Origin: a virus
Length of the DNA stretch: 25,421 bases
Strand: one strand, 5' to 3'
Virus record (IMG/VR): IMGVR_UViG_3300008629_000030
Span: 1-25,421 of that record
The number at the start of each line of letters is the position of its first letter. The stretch's first letter is position 1. The translations under genes and the position numbers were made by a program. Below are positions 1 through 6,391 of this stretch, one piece after another. The notes below the pieces were generated by a model. It saw only the letters and a program-made list of their open reading frames with translations. It was not told the DNA's origin and made no database searches.

Positions 1-86
1 TATGATATATTTTTGGTCTGCACCATATCTTCAATAAGTAAACTAAATTTTGTAGGTGTTATTATGTCAAATTCCATTTTATTCAT
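1..86 (-). CDS. Partial 5' end of a possible gp33-like late-transcription coactivator
   Basis: An open frame starts at the ATG at 86 and runs off the left edge of the window after 28 codons. It begins MNKMEFDIITPTKFSLL. A second in-frame ATG lies at 77. The short, acidic, amphipathic start (FDIITPTKFSLLIEDMV) resembles the beginning of small proteins annotated as late-transcription coactivator (T4 gp33 type) in T4-like marine phages; that is recalled family knowledge and rests on few residues. A near-perfect sigma70 promoter lies directly upstream, with the predicted start of transcription at about 87, so an mRNA starting there would have essentially no leader if the first ATG is used. That a gene starts here is well supported by the promoter; the functional name is tentative. 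Confidence 0.5.
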   Translation of the reverse strand, partial: MNKMEFDIITPTKFSLLIEDMVQTKNIS

Positions 87-93
87 GTGTATT

Positions 94-122
94 ATTATAC
101 TATAAAAAAACTCAAAAGTCAA
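94..122 (-). promoter_or_regulatory. Sigma70-type promoter (TTGACT-17-TATAAT) with shared 13-nt block
   Basis: On the minus strand the -35 box TTGACT (122-117) and the -10 box TATAAT (99-94) are separated by exactly 17 nt. The 13-mer CTTGACTTTTGAG (123-111) around the -35 box recurs exactly at two other promoters in this window (5764-5752 and 9564-9552). Seven bases separate the -10 box from the ATG at 86, so transcription would start at about 87. It overlaps the end of the exonuclease gene. It is probably an early promoter read by the unmodified host polymerase. Confidence 0.8.
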
Positions 123-817
123 GTCTTTTGTTGATATATTTTAAAATCGTCTATTGCTGTTATTAGTTGTGGGATATAGTCATCAACTGTTTTTACGAAT
201 ATTTGAGGTACACCGCTATCGGGCATAATGAATATTACCAGTTGATCACAGGGGATATTAGTTCTCTCTGTAAACATCTTTGCATATGCAGTTCCTTGAA
301 TGAAATAATTCTCAATCCATTCTTCCTTCTTATCTTTATTAGAAGTCTTGAAATCTACAACAGATGTTACACCATCATATTCGGCAATCATATCTACTGC
401 ACCAGCGACCCCATACTCATCTGAATACAAGTAATCTTCGATACAATAAATATCACCGATTTTGTTTTCTAGTATCTGTATAGCCTCACAAAACAGAAAC
501 CATACAGCAGGATTTTTCGCAAGAGCATCTCCACTAAACGAATCAAAGTCATCAATCTCATTTAGGAAATATTTTTCCATGAGACTGTGAAACTGTGTTC
601 CTCTAGTGGCAGCCTTTCTCATAATTCTATTGGCTTCCTCATTACCTACTCTCTTTCTCCACTCATGCAATCCTTCCTTATCTCGTATCGATAGTACGGA
701 TGTTATAGAGGGATAAGATCCACTAGGAGTATCGTAATGTCTCCTTCCACCAATATTTGTTCTCACAAGTTTAGGTAACTCAGGAATGAGTTTCCTATCA
801 TAATTTTTTAGTATCAT
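119..817 (-). CDS. RecB/Cas4-like PD-(D/E)XK exonuclease
   Basis: This 232-residue protein carries the motif set of RecB-family nucleases in order: GTQFH with H77, D142 in AGAVDM, the D155-F-K157 core after a beta-strand pair, and the helix motif Q174-x-x-x-Y178. That pattern identifies a metal-dependent nuclease of the PD-(D/E)XK superfamily, usually an exonuclease acting on DNA ends. The length fits the single-domain phage exonucleases. It would act in the cytoplasm in recombination or DNA processing. It follows the M15 peptidase gene: the peptidase stop and this start overlap at 817. The 13-nt -35 block of the next promoter overlaps its stop codon. The nuclease fold is well supported; substrate and polarity are not shown by the sequence. 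Confidence 0.85.
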   Translation of the reverse strand: MILKNYDRKLIPELPKLVRTNIGGRRHYDTPSGSYPSITSVLSIRDKEGLHEWRKRVGNEEANRIMRKAATRGTQFHSLMEKYFLNEIDDFDSFSGDALAKNPAVWFLFCEAIQILENKIGDIYCIEDYLYSDEYGVAGAVDMIAEYDGVTSVVDFKTSNKDKKEEWIENYFIQGTAYAKMFTERTNIPCDQLVIFIMPDSGVPQIFVKTVDDYIPQLITAIDDFKIYQQKT

Positions 818-1293
818 TATTTACTTACAAATCCATTTCTGTAAACTACCTTACCGCCCGTTTTAAGTGCAGTAAGTATTTTCTTACGATTACCCATTAG
901 GTTGTAACTACAATGTACCCAACCACTATTAGGATTGACACCATCATAAAACTCTAAAATGAGTTGGTCAAATTCTAAATTATTTGCAATCCATTTTGCA
1001 AGGTCAGGATTTGGTGTAGAAAACGATTCAAAATCAGCTGCCTGGCCATTACAATGTTGACTTGTTTTCGACCCACCAACCTTTGCATTTAATGCAGGAC
1101 TTCTATAACCTGAATTGATTGTAATAACACCAAACTGATCCCTTACTGGTTGTAAAATATGAATTGCAAGATGTGTTAGATTTACAAGGTGTATATCACT
1201 AGGTGAGTTGTCTACATTTAATCGTTCTGCCGTTGCACTTTTGACCATTTCTGAGAGTGCAAAATTCTTTGATAATCTTATAGTCTCAGCCAT
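817..1293 (-). CDS. Peptidase M15-type endolysin (D-Ala-D-Ala carboxypeptidase-like)
   Basis: The 158-residue product matches the peptidase M15A pattern. It has INSGYRSPALN (about 59-69), then SQHCNGQAADF with zinc ligands H80 and D87, and WVHCSY with the third ligand H127; E114 in LILEFYD is a candidate catalytic residue. Such enzymes cut peptidoglycan cross-links or stem peptides and serve as endolysins in many phages. No signal peptide is visible, so it would need a holin or another route to the periplasm. The start overlaps the end of the upstream 107-residue gene by 8 nt. It is one of two predicted wall hydrolases here, the other being the secreted SleB-type enzyme at 2621-3175. Confidence 0.85.
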   Translation of the reverse strand: MAETIRLSKNFALSEMVKSATAERLNVDNSPSDIHLVNLTHLAIHILQPVRDQFGVITINSGYRSPALNAKVGGSKTSQHCNGQAADFESFSTPNPDLAKWIANNLEFDQLILEFYDGVNPNSGWVHCSYNLMGNRKKILTALKTGGKVVYRNGFVSK

Positions 1294-1609
1294 GTATCAC
1301 TCCATCTTCTTGTACAATATCCACCTTTCCAGAGTTTGGATCATATTTAACCTTAAAACTTAATTCAATAGGTTTCAATGTTCCATCCTTTAAGGATATT
1401 GGTAGTTTACCTTCTATTGCACCTTGAAGTGCTTCTGTTGCACTTTCAAATTTATGTGCAGGGTCACTTTTAATTAATTCATCTAATTCTTCTTTTGCAT
1501 CATCTGGAAGAATATCATCTATCATCTTCTCAACGTGCTCTATCGCTAGATCCTGAGCCTTATCTACAATAAGACCAGAAACTACGTTAAATAGTAGCAT
1601 TGGTAACAT
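1286..1609 (-). CDS. Unknown small protein with hydrophobic N-terminus
   Basis: The 107-residue product starts with a short hydrophobic stretch (MLPMLLFNVVSGLIV, residues 1-15), then an acidic helical segment rich in D and E (about 20-50) and a beta-rich C-terminal part (about 70-107). I do not recognise a family. It lies directly between PhoH and the M15 peptidase, overlapping the latter by 8 nt, and its ATG overlaps the PhoH stop codon (TAATG). The position before an endolysin and the hydrophobic start make a membrane or lysis-related role conceivable, but the single hydrophobic segment is short and no holin family is evident. Confidence 0.7.
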   Translation of the reverse strand: MLPMLLFNVVSGLIVDKAQDLAIEHVEKMIDDILPDDAKEELDELIKSDPAHKFESATEALQGAIEGKLPISLKDGTLKPIELSFKVKYDPNSGKVDIVQEDGVIHG

Positions 1610-2313
1610 TATTTTCTATCTCCTAATCCAGTATTATATTTTTGGATGATATAGGAACGGACTAAACCGCTTCTGACTATATCACCAATATCAAACTCAC
1701 ATGAATAGAACTCATCCATTTCGCTGATAATTTTTATGAACTGACCTAATCCTGCTTTTTCTTCATCTTCTCTTAGGTCTGTCTGGTCAAAATCTCCTGA
1801 GAACATAATCTTGGACTCCTGACCAACTCTGGTCATGATTGTGTCCAATTCGTGGAAGTTTAGATTTTGACATTCATCTACAAGGATAATAGAATTATCT
1901 AATGTAATCCCTCTCAAAAAGGATGTTGATAAGAATGAAATATTTCCTTGTTTCTTTAGTTCATCATACAACATATCAAACTGTTCTTCTGTTGAGAGTT
2001 TGAACATGAATCGTAACATATTGTCGTAGGGAACTTGATATAAAGAACTTTTGTCTTGGTCATCAGTAGGCATGAACGCAAGACTTCTAGTAGGCATTAA
2101 AGACCTTACTATGTGTATACAGTTATAATTTTTGGAGGGGTCAAGAACTTCTTTGATTGCATTATAAAGAAGAACGAAAGTTTTTCCTGTTCCTGCTGGC
2201 CCGTATAAAAACATATTCTTACCGGCTGCATATTGATTAAAAACCTCTATTTGGTTTTTAGTAACACCCTTCATTTCAACTAACTGATCATGAGTAAACA
2301 TTTGTGTTTGCAT
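1609..2313 (-). CDS. phoH: PhoH-like P-loop ATPase
   Basis: The 234-residue product has a Walker A motif GPAGTGKT (38-45), a Walker B motif ILVDECQN (143-150) and the PhoH-typical segment FSGDFDQTDL (171-180). PhoH-like ATPases resemble helicase cores and are common in marine phages; their role in phage infection is unsettled, with phosphate stress and RNA metabolism both proposed. The length fits single-domain phage PhoH proteins. It starts 2 nt after the FmdB-like gene and overlaps the next start (TAATG at 1609). A second in-frame Met (residue 5, MFTHDQ) could also be the start; no strong Shine-Dalgarno decides between them. Confidence 0.9.
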   Translation of the reverse strand: MQTQMFTHDQLVEMKGVTKNQIEVFNQYAAGKNMFLYGPAGTGKTFVLLYNAIKEVLDPSKNYNCIHIVRSLMPTRSLAFMPTDDQDKSSLYQVPYDNMLRFMFKLSTEEQFDMLYDELKKQGNISFLSTSFLRGITLDNSIILVDECQNLNFHELDTIMTRVGQESKIMFSGDFDQTDLREDEEKAGLGQFIKIISEMDEFYSCEFDIGDIVRSGLVRSYIIQKYNTGLGDRK

Positions 2314-2315
2314 AA

Positions 2316-2594
2316 TTATGTGTCTAAGTTAGAGCCTGGGTTCTGGCGTTTTATTTCTTTTAATCTATCTTTCCACCCATCACTTGTATGTCTACGAAAG
2401 GAATCTCTCATAGAAATCGGTGAGGGGAATTGTGGAACTATTTGTAATACACAAGGAGTTCCACTTTCTCCTCCTTCACTATTACAAGAACCATATTTTT
2501 GAGGATTTTCTATAGGAATATTCCTATCATCTATTTTAAAAGTATCCTCAAATTCAAATTCACAATTCTTACATTTATATTGATATGTAGGCAT
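2316..2594 (-). CDS. FmdB-type zinc-ribbon protein
   Basis: The 92-residue protein begins MPTYQYKCKNCEFEFE, which is the FmdB/CxxC regulatory-protein signature, with a first metal knuckle C8-x-x-C11. The second pair is spread out (C37 and C48) rather than a tight CxxC, so the ribbon has an unusual loop. The C-terminal half is basic and has a predicted helix (DGWKDRLKEIKRQN). FmdB-like zinc ribbons are found in many phages and bacteria with no settled function. It sits 2 nt before PhoH and is probably cotranscribed with it. Confidence 0.75.
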   Translation of the reverse strand: MPTYQYKCKNCEFEFEDTFKIDDRNIPIENPQKYGSCNSEGGESGTPCVLQIVPQFPSPISMRDSFRRHTSDGWKDRLKEIKRQNPGSNLDT

Positions 2595-2620
2595 ATTATA
2601 ATTTCAATCTTTAATAGTAT

Positions 2621-3175
2621 TTATCTATAAAATATATGATCTCCAATCCTACCAACCTTTGGGTATTGTGTTGACCATCTAGGTGAAATCTCATATGTAT
2701 GATAGTATCTTGCACCTTCTGTAAAATCTAGCCCTTCTGATTTTATTTTATCATATTGGAGCATTGCAAGATTTGCTGTCTTTAATGTCACCTTATAAGC
2801 TTCTGGATTTCGTACCTCATCTGAGGCACCATCACAATACCAACTGAATTGGCATCTATCACGTTTTGGAAATCCATCACTAGTATGTATTCCTTGATAT
2901 ACAACATCACATATTGTATTAGGAAATGCAGAATCATTAACTCTATTTAAAGTGACTAATGCGACTGCAAATTGGCCTGCAAATGGTTCGTTTCGAGCTT
3001 CAAAATATATGTTCGTTGCAAGACAAGTTAATTGTTTTTTTCTATTTTCCATTATAGTTTCATATGATTTATATGTCCATATGTTTTCAATATGTGTATC
3101 TGAAACAACTTTTGCACTTCCCAAAGGAAGTACGGAAAATAAAATTAAAACAACTGTTGTGAACAGTTTTTTCAT
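2621..3175 (-). CDS. Secreted SleB-type cell wall hydrolase
   Basis: The 184-residue product has an N-terminal signal-like segment (MKKLF then a hydrophobic stretch to about residue 20, ending in GSAKV). The hydrolase domain begins at about residue 50. It contains the SleB-type core NIYFEARNE with the likely catalytic E59, followed by AVALVTLNRV, FPNTICDVVYQ and CQFSWYCDG. SleB-family enzymes cleave the glycan strands of peptidoglycan. A signal peptide or signal-anchor would let it reach the periplasm without a holin. It lies downstream of a T4-late-like promoter (3382-3375) and an 18-codon ORF, which suggests late expression for lysis. Confidence 0.85.
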   Translation of the reverse strand: MKKLFTTVVLILFSVLPLGSAKVVSDTHIENIWTYKSYETIMENRKKQLTCLATNIYFEARNEPFAGQFAVALVTLNRVNDSAFPNTICDVVYQGIHTSDGFPKRDRCQFSWYCDGASDEVRNPEAYKVTLKTANLAMLQYDKIKSEGLDFTEGARYYHTYEISPRWSTQYPKVGRIGDHIFYR

Positions 3176-3287
3176 ATTACCTTAATTTAATATGATCTTC
3201 AATCTTTTTTAGATATAGAAAGTCCAACAAGATATTATCAACCGCAGATCGTTAAACGGTTAAACTTTAAATTATAAATTGGGGGAA
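3176..3287. other. Noncoding stretch with short inverted repeat
   Basis: No gene is seen in this part of the 198-nt gap between the SleB-type hydrolase and the DUF6433-like gene. It holds an inverted repeat AACCG/CGGTT (3240-3244 and 3257-3261) with a 12-nt loop, but no T-tract follows on the minus strand, so it does not look like a typical intrinsic terminator. I checked the region for a tRNA cloverleaf and found none. Confidence 0.5.
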
Positions 3288-3344
3288 TTAAAAGTGGAGA
3301 GAAGATAGTCCATCTTCTACACTCATTCCGTTTCGGATTTGCAT
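3288..3344 (-). CDS. 18-codon mini-ORF behind a late-like promoter
   Basis: An ATG at 3344 opens an 18-codon frame (MQIRNGMSVEDGLSSLHF) that ends at TAA, 3290-3288. A GGAG ribosome binding site lies 8 nt upstream, and a TATAAATA box lies about 30 nt before the ATG. The promoter, ribosome site and start codon line up as for a genuine phage gene, although the product is tiny. It could be a micropeptide, a leader peptide acting on the SleB-type gene about 110 nt downstream, or the relic of a longer gene. I recognise no family. Confidence 0.4.
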   Translation of the reverse strand: MQIRNGMSVEDGLSSLHF

Positions 3345-3373
3345 ATCTATAGACTCCCTAAAAGATTGTACTA

Positions 3374-3913
3374 TTATTTATACTCTTGAAAGTCCTCATT
3401 CCACTCAAAAGCCTCCAATACGACCTGAGTAGATAATCCCTTATAAACTCGATGAAGGTTTTTGTCCTTTACTTCACATAAAAGTTTAGCCTCATCTTTA
3501 TGCAACCCTTCTAACAATCTGATAAACATACGTTCTCTAAGTGTTGCTTGAAGATTTGGATCTGCACTCTTTCCATTGGTTTTGACAAAATGCCAAAGAG
3601 TATTACCTTCGGTTCTTAACAACATATGTTCAGTACCTTCTGGAGCTTCATTTTCAATATATGGTGGAGCTCCATTTGGTAATTCTGATTCAATTTTAGG
3701 GTTAAAAGACCATTGACAAATTTGTCGTAAGGCCAAACAATCTTCTTCTTGTAAAATTTTAACCTTTTGTGCTTTTGTTTTTGCACCATGAACTTTAGAT
3801 AAAATTTCACTAAGAAGTAAATCTCTAACCTTAATTGCTGATTGAGATCTTTCTGGATATGCACTTACAGATCCATCACTATTACTATCAAATTCTACTG
3901 GTGATTGTGCCAT
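3374..3913 (-). CDS. Conserved T4-like marine phage protein (DUF6433-like)
   Basis: The 179-residue product is mostly helical, with a segment RERMFIRLLEGLHKDEAKLLCEVKDKNL (about 126-153, first residues RERMFIRLLEGL) that resembles a protein recurring in T4-like cyanophages and related phages, annotated as DUF6433. The match is from memory. No catalytic motif is visible and the function is unknown. It ends at the late-like promoter box and starts 2 nt after the RNase H gene, so it probably belongs to the replication block transcript. Confidence 0.75.
   Translation of the reverse strand: MAQSPVEFDSNSDGSVSAYPERSQSAIKVRDLLLSEILSKVHGAKTKAQKVKILQEEDCLALRQICQWSFNPKIESELPNGAPPYIENEAPEGTEHMLLRTEGNTLWHFVKTNGKSADPNLQATLRERMFIRLLEGLHKDEAKLLCEVKDKNLHRVYKGLSTQVVLEAFEWNEDFQEYK
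3375..3382 (-). promoter_or_regulatory. T4-late-like promoter box TATAAATA
   Basis: The minus strand reads TATAAATA, the exact T4 late promoter core, overlapping the stop codon of the DUF6433-like gene. The expected start of transcription is at about 3369, upstream of the GGAG site and ATG of the 18-codon ORF and of the secreted hydrolase. The same octamer also occurs by chance inside coding regions here (8865-8872 and 15398-15405), so the call rests on its intergenic position. Confidence 0.55.
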
Positions 3914-3914
3914 A

Positions 3915-4757
3915 TTAAAATTCTCCTATATCTTGTATTAAATTATTAAGTTTCCTTTCGATAAAATAATTCAAAAGGTTACTTCGTTTTCCTTGCGGAA
4001 TTACATCAAACTGTCGATTAATCTGATCAACTATGTTTAATGGTGTAAATTGTAAATCAATTAGTTTCATATTTCTATGATAATTTCTTAATTGTTCTTC
4101 AGTACAAAAATCTACTGGACTTTCACCCAGCCATGATTCTACCTTCTTTTTAGACAATGGTTTCTGTCTAATCTTATCTACGATACAATTATCAGATGAT
4201 AAAAAATTAGGAATACCATCTGATGAATCACCTCGTAAAATATGTTCTTTTAAATAATTATATGGATTATCAGCTGTCACTAATTTCTTGGTGATAGGAC
4301 TGTATTGTTTTACATTTTTGTGTGTTTGTAGTTGTATGAAATCCTTATCACCAGAAATTATCATTACCTTTTCTGATCCTGCTTTTCTTGCAAGAACTCC
4401 TATAATATCATCTGCTTCTGCCTCATCAATTTCAAGATACTTGTATGGGAAAAACTCTTTAAGTTCAGATTTGATAGTATCAAGACATCCAAATATTTGT
4501 GACCAATCTCTACTATCAGCTTCTCTATTAGTTTTTCTAGATGCTTTGTATTGTGGAAAGTGTTCCCTTCTCCAAGAGTGTCTACCATCGCAACATAAGA
4601 CCAACTCACCATATTCTCCGTGATATTTTGACCGATACATTCTGAGACTATTCAGAACCATATGTCGAACCATGTCAATATCAACTTCTGATTGTTCTTT
4701 TCCCATAGACATCATCGTGGATGCCACCATTATCTGACTTAAATCAATTAATATCAT
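3915..4757 (-). CDS. rnh: T4-type RNase H / flap 5'-nuclease
   Basis: Read from the ATG at 4757 the protein has 280 residues, close to T4 RNase H (305). The start is set by a 4-nt ATGA overlap with the upstream stop codon; an upstream in-frame ATG at 4781 would add eight residues that break the family's MILIDLSQ opening. Acidic metal ligands of the FEN/5'-nuclease family are present: D5, D57 (CCDGRHSWRR), the cluster E112-E114-D116-D117 (DEAEADDIIG), D137 and D139 (SGDKDF), and D177/D180 (GDSSDGIPN). The enzyme removes RNA primers and flaps from lagging strands. A primase gene of gp61 type in the same block fits this role. Confidence 0.9.
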   Translation of the reverse strand: MILIDLSQIMVASTMMSMGKEQSEVDIDMVRHMVLNSLRMYRSKYHGEYGELVLCCDGRHSWRREHFPQYKASRKTNREADSRDWSQIFGCLDTIKSELKEFFPYKYLEIDEAEADDIIGVLARKAGSEKVMIISGDKDFIQLQTHKNVKQYSPITKKLVTADNPYNYLKEHILRGDSSDGIPNFLSSDNCIVDKIRQKPLSKKKVESWLGESPVDFCTEEQLRNYHRNMKLIDLQFTPLNIVDQINRQFDVIPQGKRSNLLNYFIERKLNNLIQDIGEF

Positions 4758-5008
4758 AAGTATAATCCATATTTTCCACAATGGAAATATTCATCATTTA
4801 CACCTTCAGGCGTCATTTTATAATATTCCATATATTCTCTTTTTACGGCATCACCATCATTTGTTACTCGCAAACAAGCATCCCATTTAGAATATTTTCT
4901 TTTAGATATTAAAAAATATTCAAATGTATGTCTTATATCAACAAATTCAGTATCAGTTCCTTGTGGCTTACCTAATGGTTTGCCTGTATATAATGGTTCA
5001 TTTTTCAT
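4754..5008 (-). CDS. Small conserved phage protein of unknown function
   Basis: The 84-residue product has no recognised domain. It contains an aromatic-rich middle (FEYFLISKRKYSKWDACLRV, residues 29-48) and an acidic tail (YFHCGKYGLYL). It is translationally coupled to RNase H through an ATGA overlap at 4757-4754, and it starts 3 nt after the stop codon of the 150-residue gene. Its place in the replication cluster suggests a replication accessory role, but that is context only. Confidence 0.7.
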   Translation of the reverse strand: MKNEPLYTGKPLGKPQGTDTEFVDIRHTFEYFLISKRKYSKWDACLRVTNDGDAVKREYMEYYKMTPEGVNDEYFHCGKYGLYL

Positions 5009-5011
5009 AAT

Positions 5012-5464
5012 TTATTCACTTGTCCATATTGTTTGAATGTCTGGATACCAGACACCTTTAGTTCGTTTCGGTGTGCCATCTTCATGATAGGCCATTGCAA
5101 CACATTTCCATTGTGTTTTCTTTTCCTCATCATCTCCCATGAAATCAGAAATCCAATCCCCTGTTCTAAGATAATGTTCCATCATCCTAATATATGCTTT
5201 CGCACCATCAGCATTAATTTTATCTGCAATGGATTGTTTGGGAGTTGTGCCTCTCCTGCGAGAGTTGGTAAGAAATGCAGCTGCCTTTTCCTTGTTATGT
5301 TTAATAGATTTCTTAATAGATTTCAATGACAAGGGGTCATCATCTGGTTTTGCTAAGACAGATGGATATACGTTTTTGTATTCTGCTGGGGCTCTCTTAC
5401 TTCGTGCCTTCGTAAGTTGATCACGAAGCTCCTGTTTTCGTTCTTCACTTAGTTTTTTTCTCAT
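5012..5464 (-). CDS. Unknown basic phage protein in the replication cluster
   Basis: The 150-residue product starts with a strongly basic helical region (MRKKLSEERKQELRDQLTKA) and continues with a lysine-rich stretch (about 45-75) and a more conserved-looking C-terminal part (TGDWISDFMGDDEEKKTQW, about 101-119, then VWYPDIQTIW). I do not recognise the family, though proteins of this build occur near RNase H in T4-like phages. It overlaps the upstream gene by ATGA at 5464-5461. The basic N-terminus could bind nucleic acid; nothing in the sequence proves this. Confidence 0.75.
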   Translation of the reverse strand: MRKKLSEERKQELRDQLTKARSKRAPAEYKNVYPSVLAKPDDDPLSLKSIKKSIKHNKEKAAAFLTNSRRRGTTPKQSIADKINADGAKAYIRMMEHYLRTGDWISDFMGDDEEKKTQWKCVAMAYHEDGTPKRTKGVWYPDIQTIWTSE

Positions 5465-5727
5465 GATATTCCATAATAATCAAGTAAAATTTCAATCATC
5501 TCATTTGGATTTATAATAAGATCATTGAGTTTTATAGGTTTAGGCCCAGTATAAGTAAACCATTTTTCAAATTGTCCACTACCCATATATAAGTTTTGAA
5601 CAAATCCATAATCTAAAGCTACAACATCCTCATAGGAATAATCCTTTGGTTTTGATCTAACTTCTAAAATGGTTGGGACTGAACCATCATCAATAAGACT
5701 TTTCAATTTTGTAAGTCTTTTATTCAT
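5461..5727 (-). CDS. Small unknown protein, probably from a leaderless mRNA
   Basis: The 88-residue product (MNKRLTKLKSLIDDGSVPTI) has no recognised domain. Its ATG lies seven bases after a perfect TATAAT box, so the predicted transcript starts one base before the ATG and has no ribosome binding site. The next in-frame Met is residue 48, so a later start is unlikely. The stop overlaps the next start (ATGA). As the first gene after the promoter it leads a run that continues to RNase H and perhaps beyond. Confidence 0.75.
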   Translation of the reverse strand: MNKRLTKLKSLIDDGSVPTILEVRSKPKDYSYEDVVALDYGFVQNLYMGSGQFEKWFTYTGPKPIKLNDLIINPNEMIEILLDYYGIS

Positions 5728-5734
5728 ATCTTAT

Positions 5735-5763
5735 ATTATAACATTATAAATCTCAAAAGTCAA
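5735..5763 (-). promoter_or_regulatory. Sigma70-type promoter (TTGACT-17-TATAAT) with shared 13-nt block
   Basis: On the minus strand TTGACT (5763-5758) and TATAAT (5740-5735) are 17 nt apart. The 13-mer CTTGACTTTTGAG (5764-5752) is identical to those at 123-111 and 9564-9552. The distance from the -10 box to the ATG at 5727 is seven bases, the same as at the promoter at 94-122. The -35 box overlaps the stop codon of the GIY-YIG-like gene. Confidence 0.8.
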
Positions 5764-6188
5764 GTTTTTTCTTCCATGAGTGTTGTAAAATATCTGTTCA
5801 TAATATTATCATTATAATATAACTTTTCGCCATGATGATTAACAGCTTCTAACACATTATGGTTGAATAGTAACTTGGTTTCGTTGTAATTTACTTGGCC
5901 TTTTTTTTTCCATAGACCAAGTATTTCTCTCTTAAATCTGTCACCACCAGATTGCTGTACTAATTGTTGAACTTTCTTAGATGAACTGTAATAGGTTTTC
6001 CAATCACTTTCTGATCGTACTCTTTTTCTCTGACCTTTTTTCTTTCGATTCTTATGGAAATATTTTCTCCCAATATACATCTTTCCATTTTCAAGGTCAG
6101 TTAAAAGATAACAGAAACCAAAATAATCTTCTATATCTTCACTTTCAAATGCTACATCATTATATAGCCAAGGATTTTCGTAACTCAT
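5760..6188 (-). CDS. GIY-YIG-like endonuclease candidate
   Basis: The 142-residue protein has FCYLLTDLENGKMYIGRKYF (residues 25-44), which fits a GIY-YIG core: Y27 in the first strand, then Y38-I39-G40. R84 or R87 in GGDRFKREIL and E103 in NYNETKLL are candidate active-site residues. The segment between is very basic (HKNRKKKGQRKRVR, 45-58), as expected for DNA binding. GIY-YIG enzymes in T4-like phages include homing endonucleases (Seg type) and the DNA-degrading DenA; which of these it resembles cannot be told. A GGAG site lies 7 nt before the ATG. No intron or inserted gene boundary is seen beside it. Confidence 0.6.
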   Translation of the reverse strand: MSYENPWLYNDVAFESEDIEDYFGFCYLLTDLENGKMYIGRKYFHKNRKKKGQRKRVRSESDWKTYYSSSKKVQQLVQQSGGDRFKREILGLWKKKGQVNYNETKLLFNHNVLEAVNHHGEKLYYNDNIMNRYFTTLMEEKT

Positions 6189-6214
6189 AAATACTCCACA
6201 TGGGAATATTTAGG

Positions 6215-6382
6215 TCAATAATAATCTTCCTCTTCTTCATCATCAAAACCTTCTTCTATTTCAATATCTTCTCCACCACAAAAAGCACAAAATCCTATTT
6301 CATATCTTGACAAATTTAGATTATGTTGTAAACTAAATGTCGCATTGCAATCCTTGCAATCTACTTCTACTTCTTCTATCAT
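6215..6382 (-). CDS. 55-residue double-CxxC zinc-ribbon protein
   Basis: A short frame from the ATG at 6382 to TGA at 6217-6215 encodes 55 residues with two tight metal knuckles, C9-x-x-C12 (VDCKDCNATF) and C32-x-x-C35 (GFCAFCGGED), and a very acidic tail of nearly all D, E and Y. This is the layout of a small zinc ribbon. It begins 9 nt after the ribonucleotide reductase stop codon, and no strong ribosome site is seen. The two CxxC pairs and the position make an accessory redox or metal role for the reductase conceivable, but a generic zinc-ribbon regulator is as likely. Confidence 0.75.
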   Translation of the reverse strand: MIEEVEVDCKDCNATFSLQHNLNLSRYEIGFCAFCGGEDIEIEEGFDDEEEEDYY

Positions 6383-6391
6383 AACTTGCTA

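Noticed and set aside
2618-2625. GATAAATA as a late promoter for the FmdB-like gene
   Set aside because: It is one base off the core, sits over the end of the upstream gene, and no clear ribosome site follows; too weak to call.
3181-3373. Possible tRNA or structured RNA in the gap upstream of the SleB-type gene
   Set aside because: No acceptor stem, T-loop or anticodon arm pattern fits on either strand; only a 5-bp inverted repeat is seen.
5760-6188. Homing endonuclease inserted into the ribonucleotide reductase or another gene
   Set aside because: The neighbouring genes look intact, and no intron-like splice context is visible.
6205-6217. TTGACC upstream of the GIY-YIG-like gene as a -35 box
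   Set aside because: No acceptable -10 box stands at a 16-18 nt spacing, and the TGA belongs to a stop codon.
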